Source of the DNA: Berkiella sp964496435
GTDB taxonomy: Bacteria; Pseudomonadota; Gammaproteobacteria; Berkiellales; Berkiellaceae
DNA: 64,000 nucleotides
Assembly (NCBI GenBank): GCA_964496435.1
Contig: CAZBZP010000002.1
Location: 186,001-250,000 of the forward strand
Direction of reading: 5' to 3'
Below the pieces are notes generated by a model, which made no database searches, had not been told where the DNA came from, and saw only the letters and a list, made by a program, of their open reading frames with translations. Positions 48,454 to 58,578 of the stretch are shown here, piece after piece. The position numbers and the translations under genes are program-made. Numbering within the stretch: the stretch's first letter is position 1; every line of letters starts with the position of its first letter.

Positions 48454-49782
48454 TTATCTTCGGTCTATAAGAGATATTGGTTCTACTTGAACTTGAGGAG
48501 GTTCAACGCCTGCAATCATCTGCTTTAAATTATGCGCAAAATGTTCTGGAATGCTCTCTTGGGATTGAACTTGATATGATTGTAATATGGATTCGAAGTT
48601 AATAATTTCTTCCTTGGGATCAAGCAATTTACTATCAATACTTTCAATTAAAGCTTTTAAAGTATCTATTTGGACATTTTTGGCATGTTCTTTTAGAACC
48701 TGCAACCCAGGCAATGTTTTCTTTGCGCGAAATACTTCCTTAGCTTCAACCTCTTTTAATGCATCTTTGAGTAACGCCAGAATTGTTTGATTATATACTT
48801 TGATTTCACTCATTTGTTGATAAGCAATTTTATTTGGCGGCGGATTTAAAATAGCATCTTGACGAGCATGCAGCGCAATATCAATAGCAACATCGCTCGT
48901 AAATGCATTTGCTGCTATAGCAACAGGTGAACCGGGCGTTGCTTGTTCAACTGCTTTGAGTAGTGCTTGTTGCAATGCTAAGGTATGTTTGACCGCAGTT
49001 ACGGTTGCTGTTACTTGCGCATCGCGCTTTTTGCCTTCTTCACGGAACTTAAGGACATATTCATATTCTGGTTGACTATATTCAGGAGGTTGTCTTTCAT
49101 CTGCCCGTTCAGAACCTATTCCTCTCGTATTATGTGCAGCATTATCTGGTGCTTTGCAAGGTTGTTCCTCGTGTTGATGTAGCCGTAGTTCTTCTAAATC
49201 TTCTACAGTGTATTGTCGGTTTGAATTTGAATGCTCTGATTGAAGCTCTACTTGTGATTTATTTTCCTCATAATTTTTGCGAAATACTTCAGCTATACGA
49301 TAAGCATTGGTTTTAGTCAAAAAGCGTGGGGCACCATTGTGCATTTTTGCATCAGCTTCAGAGAATGCAACCAAATGCTTTTTAAACTCTTCAGGCGTGA
49401 CATCTTCTGGGAAAGTAGTTGCCTCAAAATCAGTACCTTTAATACCCCCTAAAGGATAGTGATTATGGTTATACATAGATTCAAATGGATCAGAATGTAA
49501 CCTTTTAACATGCACAGAATTTGTACCACGGTAATATTTGCCACAACCTCTATCTAAGGTGTTATGCGCTTGTGAAGCACAGGTATAAATTTCATCACGA
49601 AAAGCTTGACTGTCCTTGTTCATTTCACCTAAAACAAGCCAATTAATCGAGTTCTTATGTGTGGCGACGACGACAAATACTTGAGCTTCTTTGTCAAACC
49701 CCTCAGGGGTGTCTTCACCGAGTTGTTGATAAATTTCAGTGGGCGCCATAAGTGTAACTACTTCGATAGCAAATGATGGCAT
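48454..49782 (-). CDS. Hypothetical protein, intact parent of the 45.7-kb fragment
   Basis: A 442-residue soluble protein. The start at 49782 has GGAG 6 bp upstream; the frame is open 21 bp further. The N-terminal part (about 1-175) looks globular (FVVVATHKNSINWLVLGEMN, DRGCGKYYRGTNSVHVK); about 180 to 240 is acidic, polar and likely disordered; the C-terminal 200 residues are helical. No family recognised. A shortened duplicate of its 3' end lies at 45682-45801. The 278-bp gap downstream (48176-48453) contains the source of the duplicated flank and no gene. Confidence 0.65.
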   Translation of the reverse strand: MPSFAIEVVTLMAPTEIYQQLGEDTPEGFDKEAQVFVVVATHKNSINWLVLGEMNKDSQAFRDEIYTCASQAHNTLDRGCGKYYRGTNSVHVKRLHSDPFESMYNHNHYPLGGIKGTDFEATTFPEDVTPEEFKKHLVAFSEADAKMHNGAPRFLTKTNAYRIAEVFRKNYEENKSQVELQSEHSNSNRQYTVEDLEELRLHQHEEQPCKAPDNAAHNTRGIGSERADERQPPEYSQPEYEYVLKFREEGKKRDAQVTATVTAVKHTLALQQALLKAVEQATPGSPVAIAANAFTSDVAIDIALHARQDAILNPPPNKIAYQQMSEIKVYNQTILALLKDALKEVEAKEVFRAKKTLPGLQVLKEHAKNVQIDTLKALIESIDSKLLDPKEEIINFESILQSYQVQSQESIPEHFAHNLKQMIAGVEPPQVQVEPISLIDRR

Positions 49783-49988
49783 AGTGAACTCCGCGTATAA
49801 CAACTATAAAACTCCTAACAAATCAGACTAGAATGATTCTGAATGGTTCATTTTTCTCATTTCTTATAGGTGTAATGACACGAGGTCTAAGCATTTATCT
49901 GTTAGAAGTGAATTTCTAACTTATGAGCATGGTTTTAAAAGAGAAATATTGATAGACTTTTGAAATTAAAATATACGGAATGTTATAT

Positions 49989-51677
49989 ATGTTTGACGTT
50001 TCATTGGAATCATCCTTCTTCCAAGCAATTGCAGATAACAACAAAGCTACTGTTTATCAGATGTTGCAAGAAAACCCAGCTTTGGCAAACACAAGCTCTG
50101 TATCTTCGTCCGTACCTTTAGTGTTTTTTCTAAGGGAAGATAATTGTATTTCCCCTCTTTTATTTGCCGCCAGCAAGGGGCTTAACGACATTATTGATCT
50201 TTTAGTTCAAGCAAATGCCAATTTGCACTTTCAGGATAATGAAGGTCAAAGCGTATTACACGCAGCAATACGTTTTGGGCATGTAAAGACTGTAGATCAC
50301 TTAACAAGGTATTATGGGCTCAGCTTGCATCAAAAGAACATTCATGGGTTCTCTCCCTTAATGGTAGCTTTATGGGCCATGCAATCTGAAATGGCTTTAT
50401 TTTTGATGCAATATTATATTAATGAAATCTCAGTGGGTGAACGTAGCAATAACGCTTTTGCAAATACCATCAGCAAACTATATCAACTGACCCCTTTCAG
50501 TGAAAGCGAAATCCTTGACGATTATAACACTGTTCGCTTTCATGACGACAAAGGATTTGATGCTTTATCTTTAACACAAGAACGATGGCGTCAAGAGCGA
50601 GCCAATTTTAAACAGAAGCTAATGAAAATGCTTGATAATCAGGAGGAAGAAAGAACATCTGCAGCGCTAGTGGCGGATATGCAAAGACTAAAGAAGGCAT
50701 TAAATAATGCTGGCGATGCAAAATCAATTGAATTGGTATTAAATGAAGTTTTAAGATCAGTTTATTTTGCGACATCTAGCAAAGCAATGCTGGCAAATGA
50801 ATTTAATAAAATCAAAAAATATGAAGAAACAAAGGAGTTGTTTTTACTTAAGCAATCTTTAAATACGCTCTTGAATGAGGGAGATATATTTCAACTAGCA
50901 GAGAAATTAGCATCCCTTAGCACAGAAACACTTGCTAAAATAATTTATTGGCCAGATGTCATACAAATTCTATCACAAGTTGATCATAGTATTGTTCTCA
51001 ATTTGGCACAACATGCTCTAGAAAACTATTCGGTAGATCTTCTTACTAAATTGTTATTAGAAAAATTAATGACAGAACAAGAACTCATGGACTTATTGGA
51101 AAGAGAACCAATGGAGATCCACGTTAACGAAGATGGTTATGAAGAAGAAAATGAAAGTGAAAGTGAAATTAATCAAAAATTATGTGCTTATTTAGCTTCA
51201 GCATTAGCCCAAAATAGCGACGCTACTTTAACGGTAGACGGCAATTTTGCTGAATTTTTACCTTTAATTGAAAAGTCTCGAAGTGGAATTCATGCCGATT
51301 TAGCTCAATGGCTCGTTATTCATCATGAAATGACATTGGGTTCAGAAAATCCAGACCAAAGCCACGCAGCTCTGATATTTCAACAATTACTTAAATTATC
51401 TGACAGAGACCAAAGTAAAATGATGATGTTGCGCCGTTTTGCTGAAGTTGTATCACAGCAAGGTAATGGCATGAGAGGACAATTTGAATTTGCACCAACA
51501 CCATTTATGCTGTTGCTTCAGTTATATGGTCCAAAAGAAATGCTAGCGCAGGAAGTGCCAGCATCAGATAAGAGGAAAGAAGCTTTTTTCCCTTCTTTAC
51601 AAGCGCATAAACAGGAATCCATTTTGCAACCATCTGAAAATGGGCCAACTAAAGGTAAGAATAAGCCTCCTTTTTGA
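49989..51677 (+). CDS. Ankyrin-repeat protein
   Basis: A 562-residue protein (the Met codon at 49980 is an alternative; 49989 has GGAA at better spacing). Residues about 10 to 140 carry about four ankyrin repeats: SSFFQAIADNNKATVYQMLQ, SPLLFAASKGLNDIIDLLVQ, SVLHAAIRFGHVKTVDHLTR, SPLMVALWAMQSEMALFLMQ. The remaining 400 residues are helical with coiled-coil-like stretches and an acidic patch (EEENESESEIN). No C-terminal domain recognised, and it does not share the domain of the four-paralog array. It is a putative effector or scaffold. Confidence 0.8.
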   Translation: MFDVSLESSFFQAIADNNKATVYQMLQENPALANTSSVSSSVPLVFFLREDNCISPLLFAASKGLNDIIDLLVQANANLHFQDNEGQSVLHAAIRFGHVKTVDHLTRYYGLSLHQKNIHGFSPLMVALWAMQSEMALFLMQYYINEISVGERSNNAFANTISKLYQLTPFSESEILDDYNTVRFHDDKGFDALSLTQERWRQERANFKQKLMKMLDNQEEERTSAALVADMQRLKKALNNAGDAKSIELVLNEVLRSVYFATSSKAMLANEFNKIKKYEETKELFLLKQSLNTLLNEGDIFQLAEKLASLSTETLAKIIYWPDVIQILSQVDHSIVLNLAQHALENYSVDLLTKLLLEKLMTEQELMDLLEREPMEIHVNEDGYEEENESESEINQKLCAYLASALAQNSDATLTVDGNFAEFLPLIEKSRSGIHADLAQWLVIHHEMTLGSENPDQSHAALIFQQLLKLSDRDQSKMMMLRRFAEVVSQQGNGMRGQFEFAPTPFMLLLQLYGPKEMLAQEVPASDKRKEAFFPSLQAHKQESILQPSENGPTKGKNKPPF

Positions 51678-51848
51678 ATGTTGGCATAACAGCAATTACC
51701 TGCGTGCTTACACTCAATGCGCTTTAGAATTACCATCAAATTCAAGCGCATAGCAATAATAAATCACCTAAGCAGGCATTAGTATTTACACTATTCCTTA
51801 GGACATAAATTGTTATACTTTAAGTATAAGTCCTTGTAGGAGAGTCTT

Positions 51849-52607
51849 ATGCCAAGTCCAGAAGAAATTGAAGAAACACTCTCCGATATTGCAAACGATA
51901 GAATCAGGGCGTTGGCCGCTCATATCCTAAAAGGCACTTCAATTCCACGCTCATGGGGTGGAAATTTTAATGAAGATGATCAGTTTTTAAATCAGATTAA
52001 TCAATGGCGTCAATCAGGTTACATTGAAAGATTGCCGCTAGCGGAACTCGATAATAAACAATTGATTCGTATGCAGGAAATGGAGCTCAAGCTTGTTGAA
52101 AAACTCGCTTATCAGTTCCAAAAGGACCATCAACCTGAAAAGCCAGAAATGCCTAAAACATTGGTAACGAATTTTAATACATTAGGTAGTTCTGCAAAAT
52201 CACCCTCAAGACCTTCTACGCCTTCTCCCAGCGCAAAAGAAAATATTGTAAACGATGCCTTAGATACCACTAAGGATGATGTACTTCATCTTTTAAATGA
52301 ACGAAAAATCGAAATTTCTAAGGAAACTAAAGGGTTTAGAAAAGGTCATGATCAAAGATTGTTTGCCATTAGTGAAATCATTGAAGAAGTCAAAAAGCAA
52401 AATGGGAAATTTACTTTAGATGATATTGAAAATAAGATAATCGAACGTTTGTCCAAAGAAAATCCTAATAAGAAGGGCGTTTTTGAACAAGGTATACGCG
52501 AACACTCAACTCAAAATAAGAATGAAAATAGCCGTTATAAAATTATGAAAGACAGGATAAATGAACTTACCTCTCCTGAAGTGCGCCGCACACCCACGCT
52601 TAAGTAG
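51849..52607 (+). CDS. Hypothetical hydrophilic protein
   Basis: A 252-residue, highly charged soluble protein with a GGAGAG ribosome site. A proline/serine-rich linker (SPSRPSTPSPSAKEN) separates two helical halves. No recognised family. On the same strand as the ankyrin gene upstream and the membrane-protein gene downstream, each about 140-170 bp away. Confidence 0.6.
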   Translation: MPSPEEIEETLSDIANDRIRALAAHILKGTSIPRSWGGNFNEDDQFLNQINQWRQSGYIERLPLAELDNKQLIRMQEMELKLVEKLAYQFQKDHQPEKPEMPKTLVTNFNTLGSSAKSPSRPSTPSPSAKENIVNDALDTTKDDVLHLLNERKIEISKETKGFRKGHDQRLFAISEIIEEVKKQNGKFTLDDIENKIIERLSKENPNKKGVFEQGIREHSTQNKNENSRYKIMKDRINELTSPEVRRTPTLK

Positions 52608-52749
52608 CTAATACACGATTTCTAGAAATATTAGTGTCAACATTGTTTTGCGAATAATCTTGAAATAGCTGGGCATTCTATATTTATTTATGACTTCAAA
52701 TGAAAGCCGAATAGATTATTATGTTTTATTTTTTGAGGCCTAGATAAAA

Positions 52750-53289
52750 ATGCTGTCTAAAATTTCGAGTGCTTTGGTTTTTTCCTTTTTTCTATGCGCA
52801 GGGCTGAGTATTCTCCTCTTACCTGCATACGGAACAGTGGGGATATTCATGTTGGCTTTATCCGTTGTCTCTGTTCTTGGTTTTGTAGTGACAGATAGGC
52901 TCTCTCGCACTCAGCAATACAATCAAAATGTCAATGATAAACAAAACGAATATAATATTCTTAGAACAAGACTAAGTTCTCAAAAATCGCAAGCGCTTTT
53001 AAGCAAATTTGATGCTTTAATTAATCAAGCTCATACTGATATTCATCATCGTCTTTTTCAATCTCCTAAAGTAGATGTTTTTGGTTCTCCTCGTTATTTA
53101 GAAACACCTGATATACTGTTTACGCTTAATTGGATAGTAAAGAAGGCAAGACGAATTCTAAATGCCAATGAAACGCAAATAGATATGCTTTTGGATAAAA
53201 CGAATACTACAATTGATAAGTACAATAACAATCCTGCTCATAACACCAAGCTCAAAAGAAAAATCCATAATTTTTATTGGCATAAGTAG
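52750..53289 (+). CDS. Hypothetical two-TM protein
   Basis: A 179-residue protein. Two hydrophobic segments form a hairpin at about residues 8-26 and 28-49 (LVFSFFLCAGLSILLLPAYG, IFMLALSVVSVLGFVV), followed by a 125-residue soluble helical domain. Family unknown. Confidence 0.6.
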   Translation: MLSKISSALVFSFFLCAGLSILLLPAYGTVGIFMLALSVVSVLGFVVTDRLSRTQQYNQNVNDKQNEYNILRTRLSSQKSQALLSKFDALINQAHTDIHHRLFQSPKVDVFGSPRYLETPDILFTLNWIVKKARRILNANETQIDMLLDKTNTTIDKYNNNPAHNTKLKRKIHNFYWHK

Positions 53290-53382
53290 GATGCTGGTGA
53301 AAGGCAAAGGGCATAATTTTTACTTGTAAGCTAGTTGTTAAATTGACATAATGGCGACACTTTAACAGCAAGTTAGCGATAT

Positions 53383-54780
53383 ATGAATTCAATGCTCTTT
53401 TCAAGCCTAGCGCTTGAGGGGGATATGCTTAGGAATTTAGAAAGCCTAGGCTATCAAGAAATGACCCCCATACAGGCCAAAAGCCTTCCCTTAGTACTTA
53501 AAAACCAAGATCTGATAGTCAAAGCCAAAACAGGCAGTGGTAAAACAGTAGCGTTTGGCTTGGGGTTGATTGCCAAGCTCTCGCCTAGTGTGTATACACC
53601 ACAATCATTAGTGATTTGCCCAACAAGAGAGTTGGCCGACCAAGTTAGTAAAGTGCTAAGAAGCTTGGCGCGTATGATCCCCAATATCTGTGTACTCACC
53701 CTTTGTGGCGGTAAGCCCTTTGGGATGCAGGCAGAGGCTTTGAGTAAAAAAGTGCATATCGTTGTAGGAACGCCTGGGCGCATCCAAGACCATATAGAAA
53801 GAAAGACCCTCAATTTAAAAAATATTAAAACCTTGGTCTTAGATGAAGCGGATAGAATGTTGGATATGGGCTTTTATGATGAAATATTACATATCATCAA
53901 ACAGCTCCCTCTTCAAAGACAAACACTTTTGTTTTCTGCTACTTACCCTGATGCCATTGCAAAAATAAGCGAGTCCTTTCAACAATCTCCTATCGAGATC
54001 CATATTGAAGATGAAGCGCAAAAACCGAATATAGAACAAATAGCTTACCAAGTAAGTGAGCATGAAAAAGATGAAGCCCTTATTGCTTTGATTGCGCATT
54101 ATAAAGTGCAATCAGCTATTGTTTTTTGCAGAACAAAAATAAAATGTGATGAAGTGGCAAGTGCACTTTGTCATCAAGGGGTTCATGCACTGGCTATTCA
54201 CAGCTCACTAGAGCAAAGAGATAGAGAAGAAGTGCTGCTACAATTTGCCAATAACAGCTGTTCCATTTTGGTGGCAACCGATGTGGCTGCGCGCGGATTA
54301 GATATTAAAGACTTACCTTTGGTTATTAACTATGATTTACCCTCTTCCCCAGAAGACTATGTTCATCGAATTGGTCGCACGGGGCGTGCTGGTAATTCAG
54401 GGCTGGCAATAAGCCTTTTCTCCCAAGGTCATACTTTTAAAATTGAAGCGATAGAAGCTTATACTAATACCCTCATCCAACGCATGGACAAAGACACGCT
54501 GACATCTTCGTGTGTTTTTGTTAAACCATCAATGAAAACTTTATGTATCAATGCGGGCAAGAAAAACAAAATTCGCCCAGGCGATATTTTAGGCGCTTTA
54601 ACAGGAGACGGTGGCTTAAAAGGTACGCAGGTAGGCAAAATTGATATATTTGATTTTAATGCCTATGTTGCCATCGACAGCACTGTTTCTTCATCTGTGC
54701 TCAGAAGGTTACAAAGCGCTAAAATTAAAGGCCGCACTTTCAAAATGAGATATCTTAACAACCAATTCAGGAATGATTAA
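53383..54780 (+). CDS. dbpA: ATP-dependent RNA helicase DbpA
   Basis: A 465-residue DEAD-box helicase with Q-motif (YQEMTPIQAKSLP), Walker A AKTGSGKT, PTRELADQV, VLDEADRMLDMGF, SAT and HRIGRTGRAG. The C-terminal domain (FVKPSMKTLCINAGKKNKIR, PGDILGALTGDGG) is the DbpA RNA-binding domain that targets hairpin 92 of 23S rRNA in 50S assembly. Its last base is shared with the ATG of rhlE (TAATG), so the two helicases are translationally coupled. Confidence 0.95.
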   Translation: MNSMLFSSLALEGDMLRNLESLGYQEMTPIQAKSLPLVLKNQDLIVKAKTGSGKTVAFGLGLIAKLSPSVYTPQSLVICPTRELADQVSKVLRSLARMIPNICVLTLCGGKPFGMQAEALSKKVHIVVGTPGRIQDHIERKTLNLKNIKTLVLDEADRMLDMGFYDEILHIIKQLPLQRQTLLFSATYPDAIAKISESFQQSPIEIHIEDEAQKPNIEQIAYQVSEHEKDEALIALIAHYKVQSAIVFCRTKIKCDEVASALCHQGVHALAIHSSLEQRDREEVLLQFANNSCSILVATDVAARGLDIKDLPLVINYDLPSSPEDYVHRIGRTGRAGNSGLAISLFSQGHTFKIEAIEAYTNTLIQRMDKDTLTSSCVFVKPSMKTLCINAGKKNKIRPGDILGALTGDGGLKGTQVGKIDIFDFNAYVAIDSTVSSSVLRRLQSAKIKGRTFKMRYLNNQFRND

Positions 54781-56009
54781 TGACATTTGAATCTTTAGGT
54801 TTATCCCCCCAAATCATCAAAGCCCTTATCGACAAAGGATACACAACGCCATCACCCATTCAGGAAAAAACCATTCCGGTTATCTTGGATGGGAACGACA
54901 TCATGGCTTGTGCCCAAACAGGCACAGGCAAAACAGCCGGTTTTGTGCTGCCAATTTTGCAACTATTAAGTAAAAGACCTGCGCCAGGCAGCAATCGTGC
55001 GCTTGCCTTGGTGTTGACACCTACACGTGAATTAGCCGCGCAAATCCATGAAAATGTCTTGGCCTACAGCAAATATGAAAAGTTAAACTCAGCTGTTGTT
55101 TTTGGTGGTGTTAAAATTAATCCACAAATGATGCGTTTACGCGGTGGGGTGGATATCCTGGTGGCAACACCGGGTCGTCTATTAGATTTATATCAACAAA
55201 ATGCTATTAAATTTAATCAGATAGAGATGTTGGTGCTGGATGAAGCCGACAGAATGTTAGACATGGGCTTTATACATGATATTAAGCGCATTCTAGCCTT
55301 GTTACCGCAAAAACGTCAGAATCTTTTATTTTCTGCCACTTTTTCGCCAGATATTAGGCAATTGGCAAAAGGGTTGATGAATAATCCTGTTGAAGTAAGT
55401 GTCACACCAGAAAACACGACTGCAACCTTAGTGTCGCAAAAAGTTCACCCTGTGGACAAAGGTGCCAAAACAAGATTATTAAGCCATTTGATACGTCATG
55501 AAAAATGGTCACAAGCATTGGTTTTTTGCCGTACCAAGCACGGTGCGAATAAGCTGGTTAAGCAATTAAGCCAAGATAACATTAATGCCGCAGCAATTCA
55601 CGGTAATAAGAGCCAAGCGCAACGAACAAAGGCTTTAGAAGGTTTGAAGTCTGGTGCGGTGAGTATTTTAGTTGCAACCGATATCGCTGCACGTGGCATT
55701 GATATTGATCAACTTCCCCATGTTGTTAACTATGAATTGCCCAATGTGCCCCAAGACTATGTTCATCGTATTGGACGAACAGGACGAGCAGGTGCCAGCG
55801 GGCAAGCCATTTCACTGGTGAGCTTAGATGAAACCAAGCAGCTGCGGGATATTGAACGCTTAATTAAATGTAATATTGAACGCGTTGAAGTAGAAGGATT
55901 TAGTCCAAAGGAAAGATTGCCTGAATCTACCCCAGTGCATTTAATGAAAGCCAAACGCCGCCCCAAAAAACCAAAACTAAAAAATGTCTCTTATAGCCAG
56001 ACAAATTGA
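54780..56009 (+). CDS. rhlE: ATP-dependent RNA helicase RhlE
   Basis: A 409-residue DEAD-box helicase: MTFESLGLSPQIIKALIDKG start, Q-motif YTTPSPIQEKTIP, AQTGTGKTAGFVLP, VLDEADRMLDMGFIHD, FSATFSPDIRQLA and HRIGRTGRAGASGQ. The short basic tail (KAKRRPKKPKLK) is usual for RhlE. It acts in ribosome assembly and RNA turnover. Overlaps dbpA by one base; a pair of adjacent DEAD-box genes is less usual than separate loci. Confidence 0.93.
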   Translation: MTFESLGLSPQIIKALIDKGYTTPSPIQEKTIPVILDGNDIMACAQTGTGKTAGFVLPILQLLSKRPAPGSNRALALVLTPTRELAAQIHENVLAYSKYEKLNSAVVFGGVKINPQMMRLRGGVDILVATPGRLLDLYQQNAIKFNQIEMLVLDEADRMLDMGFIHDIKRILALLPQKRQNLLFSATFSPDIRQLAKGLMNNPVEVSVTPENTTATLVSQKVHPVDKGAKTRLLSHLIRHEKWSQALVFCRTKHGANKLVKQLSQDNINAAAIHGNKSQAQRTKALEGLKSGAVSILVATDIAARGIDIDQLPHVVNYELPNVPQDYVHRIGRTGRAGASGQAISLVSLDETKQLRDIERLIKCNIERVEVEGFSPKERLPESTPVHLMKAKRRPKKPKLKNVSYSQTN

Positions 56010-56089
56010 TATTTTACAACATTGAATTATATCAATTTATCAAAGGCTAATTATCCGTGCATCGCCAGCTTGCGAGTATGAAACCTAAT

Positions 56090-56124
56090 CCTGATTTGCT
56101 GCTCTGATGGGAGCAGCAATCAGG
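56090..56124 (+). terminator. Hairpin after rhlE
   Basis: A 14-bp stem with one bulged T: CCTGAT-T-TGCTGCTC / GAGCAGCA-ATCAGG, loop TGATGG. It lies 81 bp past the stop of rhlE; no U-tract. Confidence 0.5.
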
Positions 56125-56245
56125 GCTATATTTCACCTGTCTTTAATACATCCCTCTTTGTTAATTGCCACTTATATTTTCAGTTCATGGAACTTTTTAA
56201 GCGCTAAGATAGTCATAGTTTAAAATCCCCAAAATAGGGCTGTAT

Positions 56246-56671
56246 ATGAGATTCTTAGCGGTATTCCTATTATTTTTGAGTGCATTATGCTTTAGCTTAG
56301 CCCAAGAAGAACTCTATGCTGATCCCACGGTAAGTTCTGCCTGGGAAGGGCAAACTCAAGCGCAGCCTCATATAATGGCGAAGGATGAAAACAGCGCAGC
56401 CATGCAGCTCGCCGCTAATGTACCTGAAGGTGGTGGACCTTACCAAGCGGATAGGTACGTAAGCGAAAACCATCAATCAGAATTTGCTCGTCCCTATATG
56501 TATAGCAATCCTGCCTTTCCTGAATTTTATTCAAACTTTTATGATAATGATGGTACGCAATTCTATTTTTATTATCAAAACGATAATTCAAATGCCTACA
56601 ATGAAAGCCCATCTAATTATAATAATGAACCTGATTATAGCGAAAACTTCCCAGGCCCTGAAGCGCAATGA
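56246..56671 (+). CDS. Small exported Asn/Tyr-rich protein
   Basis: A 141-residue protein with a clean signal peptide (FLAVFLLFLSALCFSLAQEE). The mature part is polar; its second half is rich in Tyr, Asn, Phe and Ser (FYFYYQNDNSNAYNESPSNY), and probably unstructured. No family known. Confidence 0.6.
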   Translation: MRFLAVFLLFLSALCFSLAQEELYADPTVSSAWEGQTQAQPHIMAKDENSAAMQLAANVPEGGGPYQADRYVSENHQSEFARPYMYSNPAFPEFYSNFYDNDGTQFYFYYQNDNSNAYNESPSNYNNEPDYSENFPGPEAQ

Positions 56672-56723
56672 TGCTCGCGTTTGCGAGGTTTAACAGCTTG
56701 TTGCAAATGGGCCAATTAAATAT

Positions 56724-57953
56724 TTAAATCACAGGTGTTTTGCTGTTGCTATCTAATTTGGTAGTGGACTGTATGATGGTAGTCGCAGCCTCTTTGCTAC
56801 CGGGTGAAGCTGAACTATTAAAAGAAGGCGTAATAGGCGGCGCTGTGCCAAGTGTCAGACATGAAAATTCACCTTCAAGATCATCCCAGTCTGACTCGGT
56901 GTCTTGGGCTGGCGCAGCAACTAATTTCCTATCTGTTGGCAATTCATCAAAGTCATCCCAATTCTCAGAATCACTGGAAGCTTCTGAATCATCTTTGTCT
57001 CTTGGATCTAGAGCTGTGTTTGACTTTGTTGGTATTTTTTTAGATGAAGGGGTAGTGGGTTTTAAGGGCGATTTCCCTAAAAGTAAATCTAAGTGCTTCA
57101 TCTGCTGATAGCCAATATTAGCATCATTCATTGAAAGCAGTAATGAGAAAGTTGTTTCTAAGAAACTAGCTATAAATAACCTTTCAGGATCATTTTTGGC
57201 ATATGCCTCTACTATGTGATCCATCATCATTTCCAAGGAATTAATTTTAGTGCGTAACAAGAGAAGGCTGTTTTCAGTTTGAATTTGTTCTTCTGTTATA
57301 AGAGGGGTTAATCTGGGTGTGCCCTGAATATCGCTCTGGGGTATATCATCAGGAATACTAATTTCAGGCACTTGCAATGAAGCTGATATGTTGAGGAAAT
57401 TTAGCTTTTCCAAAAATAAGCTTTGTAAACTAATACTTTCAGTTAAGGTTATTGAGATGTGGCGCGTTAGATTTTCTATCTCAAGAACTGTTTCGCTGAC
57501 AGAGGTATATTTAGGTGGTCGTTTTGCTTGTTGGTGTTTGATAGCAGCTTTTAAGGTGCTTAGTGCCTGTTCAAGTTCTTTAAGAACTATTTTTTTTAAG
57601 ATGAGTTGTTTGATTTCTGTAAATGAATCACTTCGCATCAACGTTTCGAGCTTTTGAGGGTCGCATTTTTGGAACTGATATTGGAGATCTTCTACTGTTG
57701 AATTAACAGTCCCTTTAAAAATAAAAGCGTTAGAAATTATTTGAAACTTATTGATGCTCAAGGCATATCTATTAGCTTGCTTGCATAAGCCGTCGATTTC
57801 TTCATCCAATTCAAAACGATTGAATATGTCTTTAATAGAGCTCACTTTATGTCTTGTATAAAATGCACGGATAATTTGATTGCGATAGGTATACTGTTGT
57901 TCGCTGAATGTAGACATGAATTGAATTAAATCGAGGTTAAAGGCGCCAAGCAT
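56724..57953 (-). CDS. Hypothetical soluble protein
   Basis: A 409-residue protein. About the first 300 residues are helical with coiled-coil-like periods (LKELEQALSTLKAAIKHQQA). The remainder is acidic and serine-rich (DKDDSEASSDSENWDDFDEL, ESDWDDLEGEFSCL), with two similar W-D-D-(F/L) segments in acidic surroundings, a form of short linear motif. No recognised domain or signal peptide. Confidence 0.6.
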   Translation of the reverse strand: MLGAFNLDLIQFMSTFSEQQYTYRNQIIRAFYTRHKVSSIKDIFNRFELDEEIDGLCKQANRYALSINKFQIISNAFIFKGTVNSTVEDLQYQFQKCDPQKLETLMRSDSFTEIKQLILKKIVLKELEQALSTLKAAIKHQQAKRPPKYTSVSETVLEIENLTRHISITLTESISLQSLFLEKLNFLNISASLQVPEISIPDDIPQSDIQGTPRLTPLITEEQIQTENSLLLLRTKINSLEMMMDHIVEAYAKNDPERLFIASFLETTFSLLLSMNDANIGYQQMKHLDLLLGKSPLKPTTPSSKKIPTKSNTALDPRDKDDSEASSDSENWDDFDELPTDRKLVAAPAQDTESDWDDLEGEFSCLTLGTAPPITPSFNSSASPGSKEAATTIIQSTTKLDSNSKTPVI

Positions 57954-58117
57954 GTGTAGATACTCTCAATAGAAAATATGCTGTTATTCTATATTAAAAA
58001 GCGAATATTAGAAAAATGTTTAGTGCTGAAAGAAAGGAAGCTAAATCAAGAGGTACTGTTTTTCACGCCAGGCAATTAAGGGTGGAAATAGCTTAAATTT
58101 AAAATGAATTTGATTTG

Positions 58118-58145
58118 TGGGTACCACGCAAAAGCGTGGCACCCA
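58118..58145 (-). terminator. Hairpin after the small exported Tyr-rich protein
   Basis: TGGGT-A-CCACGC-AAAA-GCGTGG-C-ACCCA: 11 paired bases with one A-C mismatch, 28 bp downstream of the minus-strand stop. The gap 57954-58172 contains nothing else I can support. Confidence 0.5.
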
Positions 58146-58172
58146 TAATCAAAACGCTAGAAATCTAAATGA

Positions 58173-58433
58173 TTACCAGCCCCAGCCCCATCTTACGGCA
58201 GGTCTGTAGACTCTTGCGCGGTAATAAGTATCTGTGAGGGGATCATAACGCCAAACTCTGTTGTAATATCTTGTTGGGGCAGAATAATAATAGGTATCAA
58301 CCCAGCCTGGGCCATATGAGTAATAATAGCCAGGGGTATAATACATATGGCGATGATGATGGTGACGATTATAGTTGTGTGCAGAAGCTGCAGTGGTAAA
58401 TATCATCAATGCTGCAATTAATAACGCTTTCAT
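58173..58433 (-). CDS. Small exported His/Tyr/Arg-rich protein
   Basis: An 86-residue protein with a signal peptide (LLIAALMIFTTAASAH). The 67-residue mature part is dominated by Tyr, His, Arg and Trp (NRHHHHRHMYYTPGYYYSYG) and ends VRWGWGW. The His cluster after the cleavage site could bind metal. Function unknown. Confidence 0.65.
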   Translation of the reverse strand: MKALLIAALMIFTTAASAHNYNRHHHHRHMYYTPGYYYSYGPGWVDTYYYSAPTRYYNRVWRYDPLTDTYYRARVYRPAVRWGWGW

Positions 58434-58578
58434 AGTGTTTACTCCACGTGGTTTTACAAAACATGATTATGACTTGGCGTTATTTCACTTGGTTCACATA
58501 TTTTTCAAATTATTATATTTCATCATATGTGACTGAACATTGAAACAGATAGATGGGTTTGCAGTGAGGTTGAATAAG

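Noticed and set aside
44640..53289. Prophage or conjugative element
   Set aside because: No integrase, relaxase, terminase, capsid or other phage or transfer gene is recognisable; only tRNA-end repeats support mobility.
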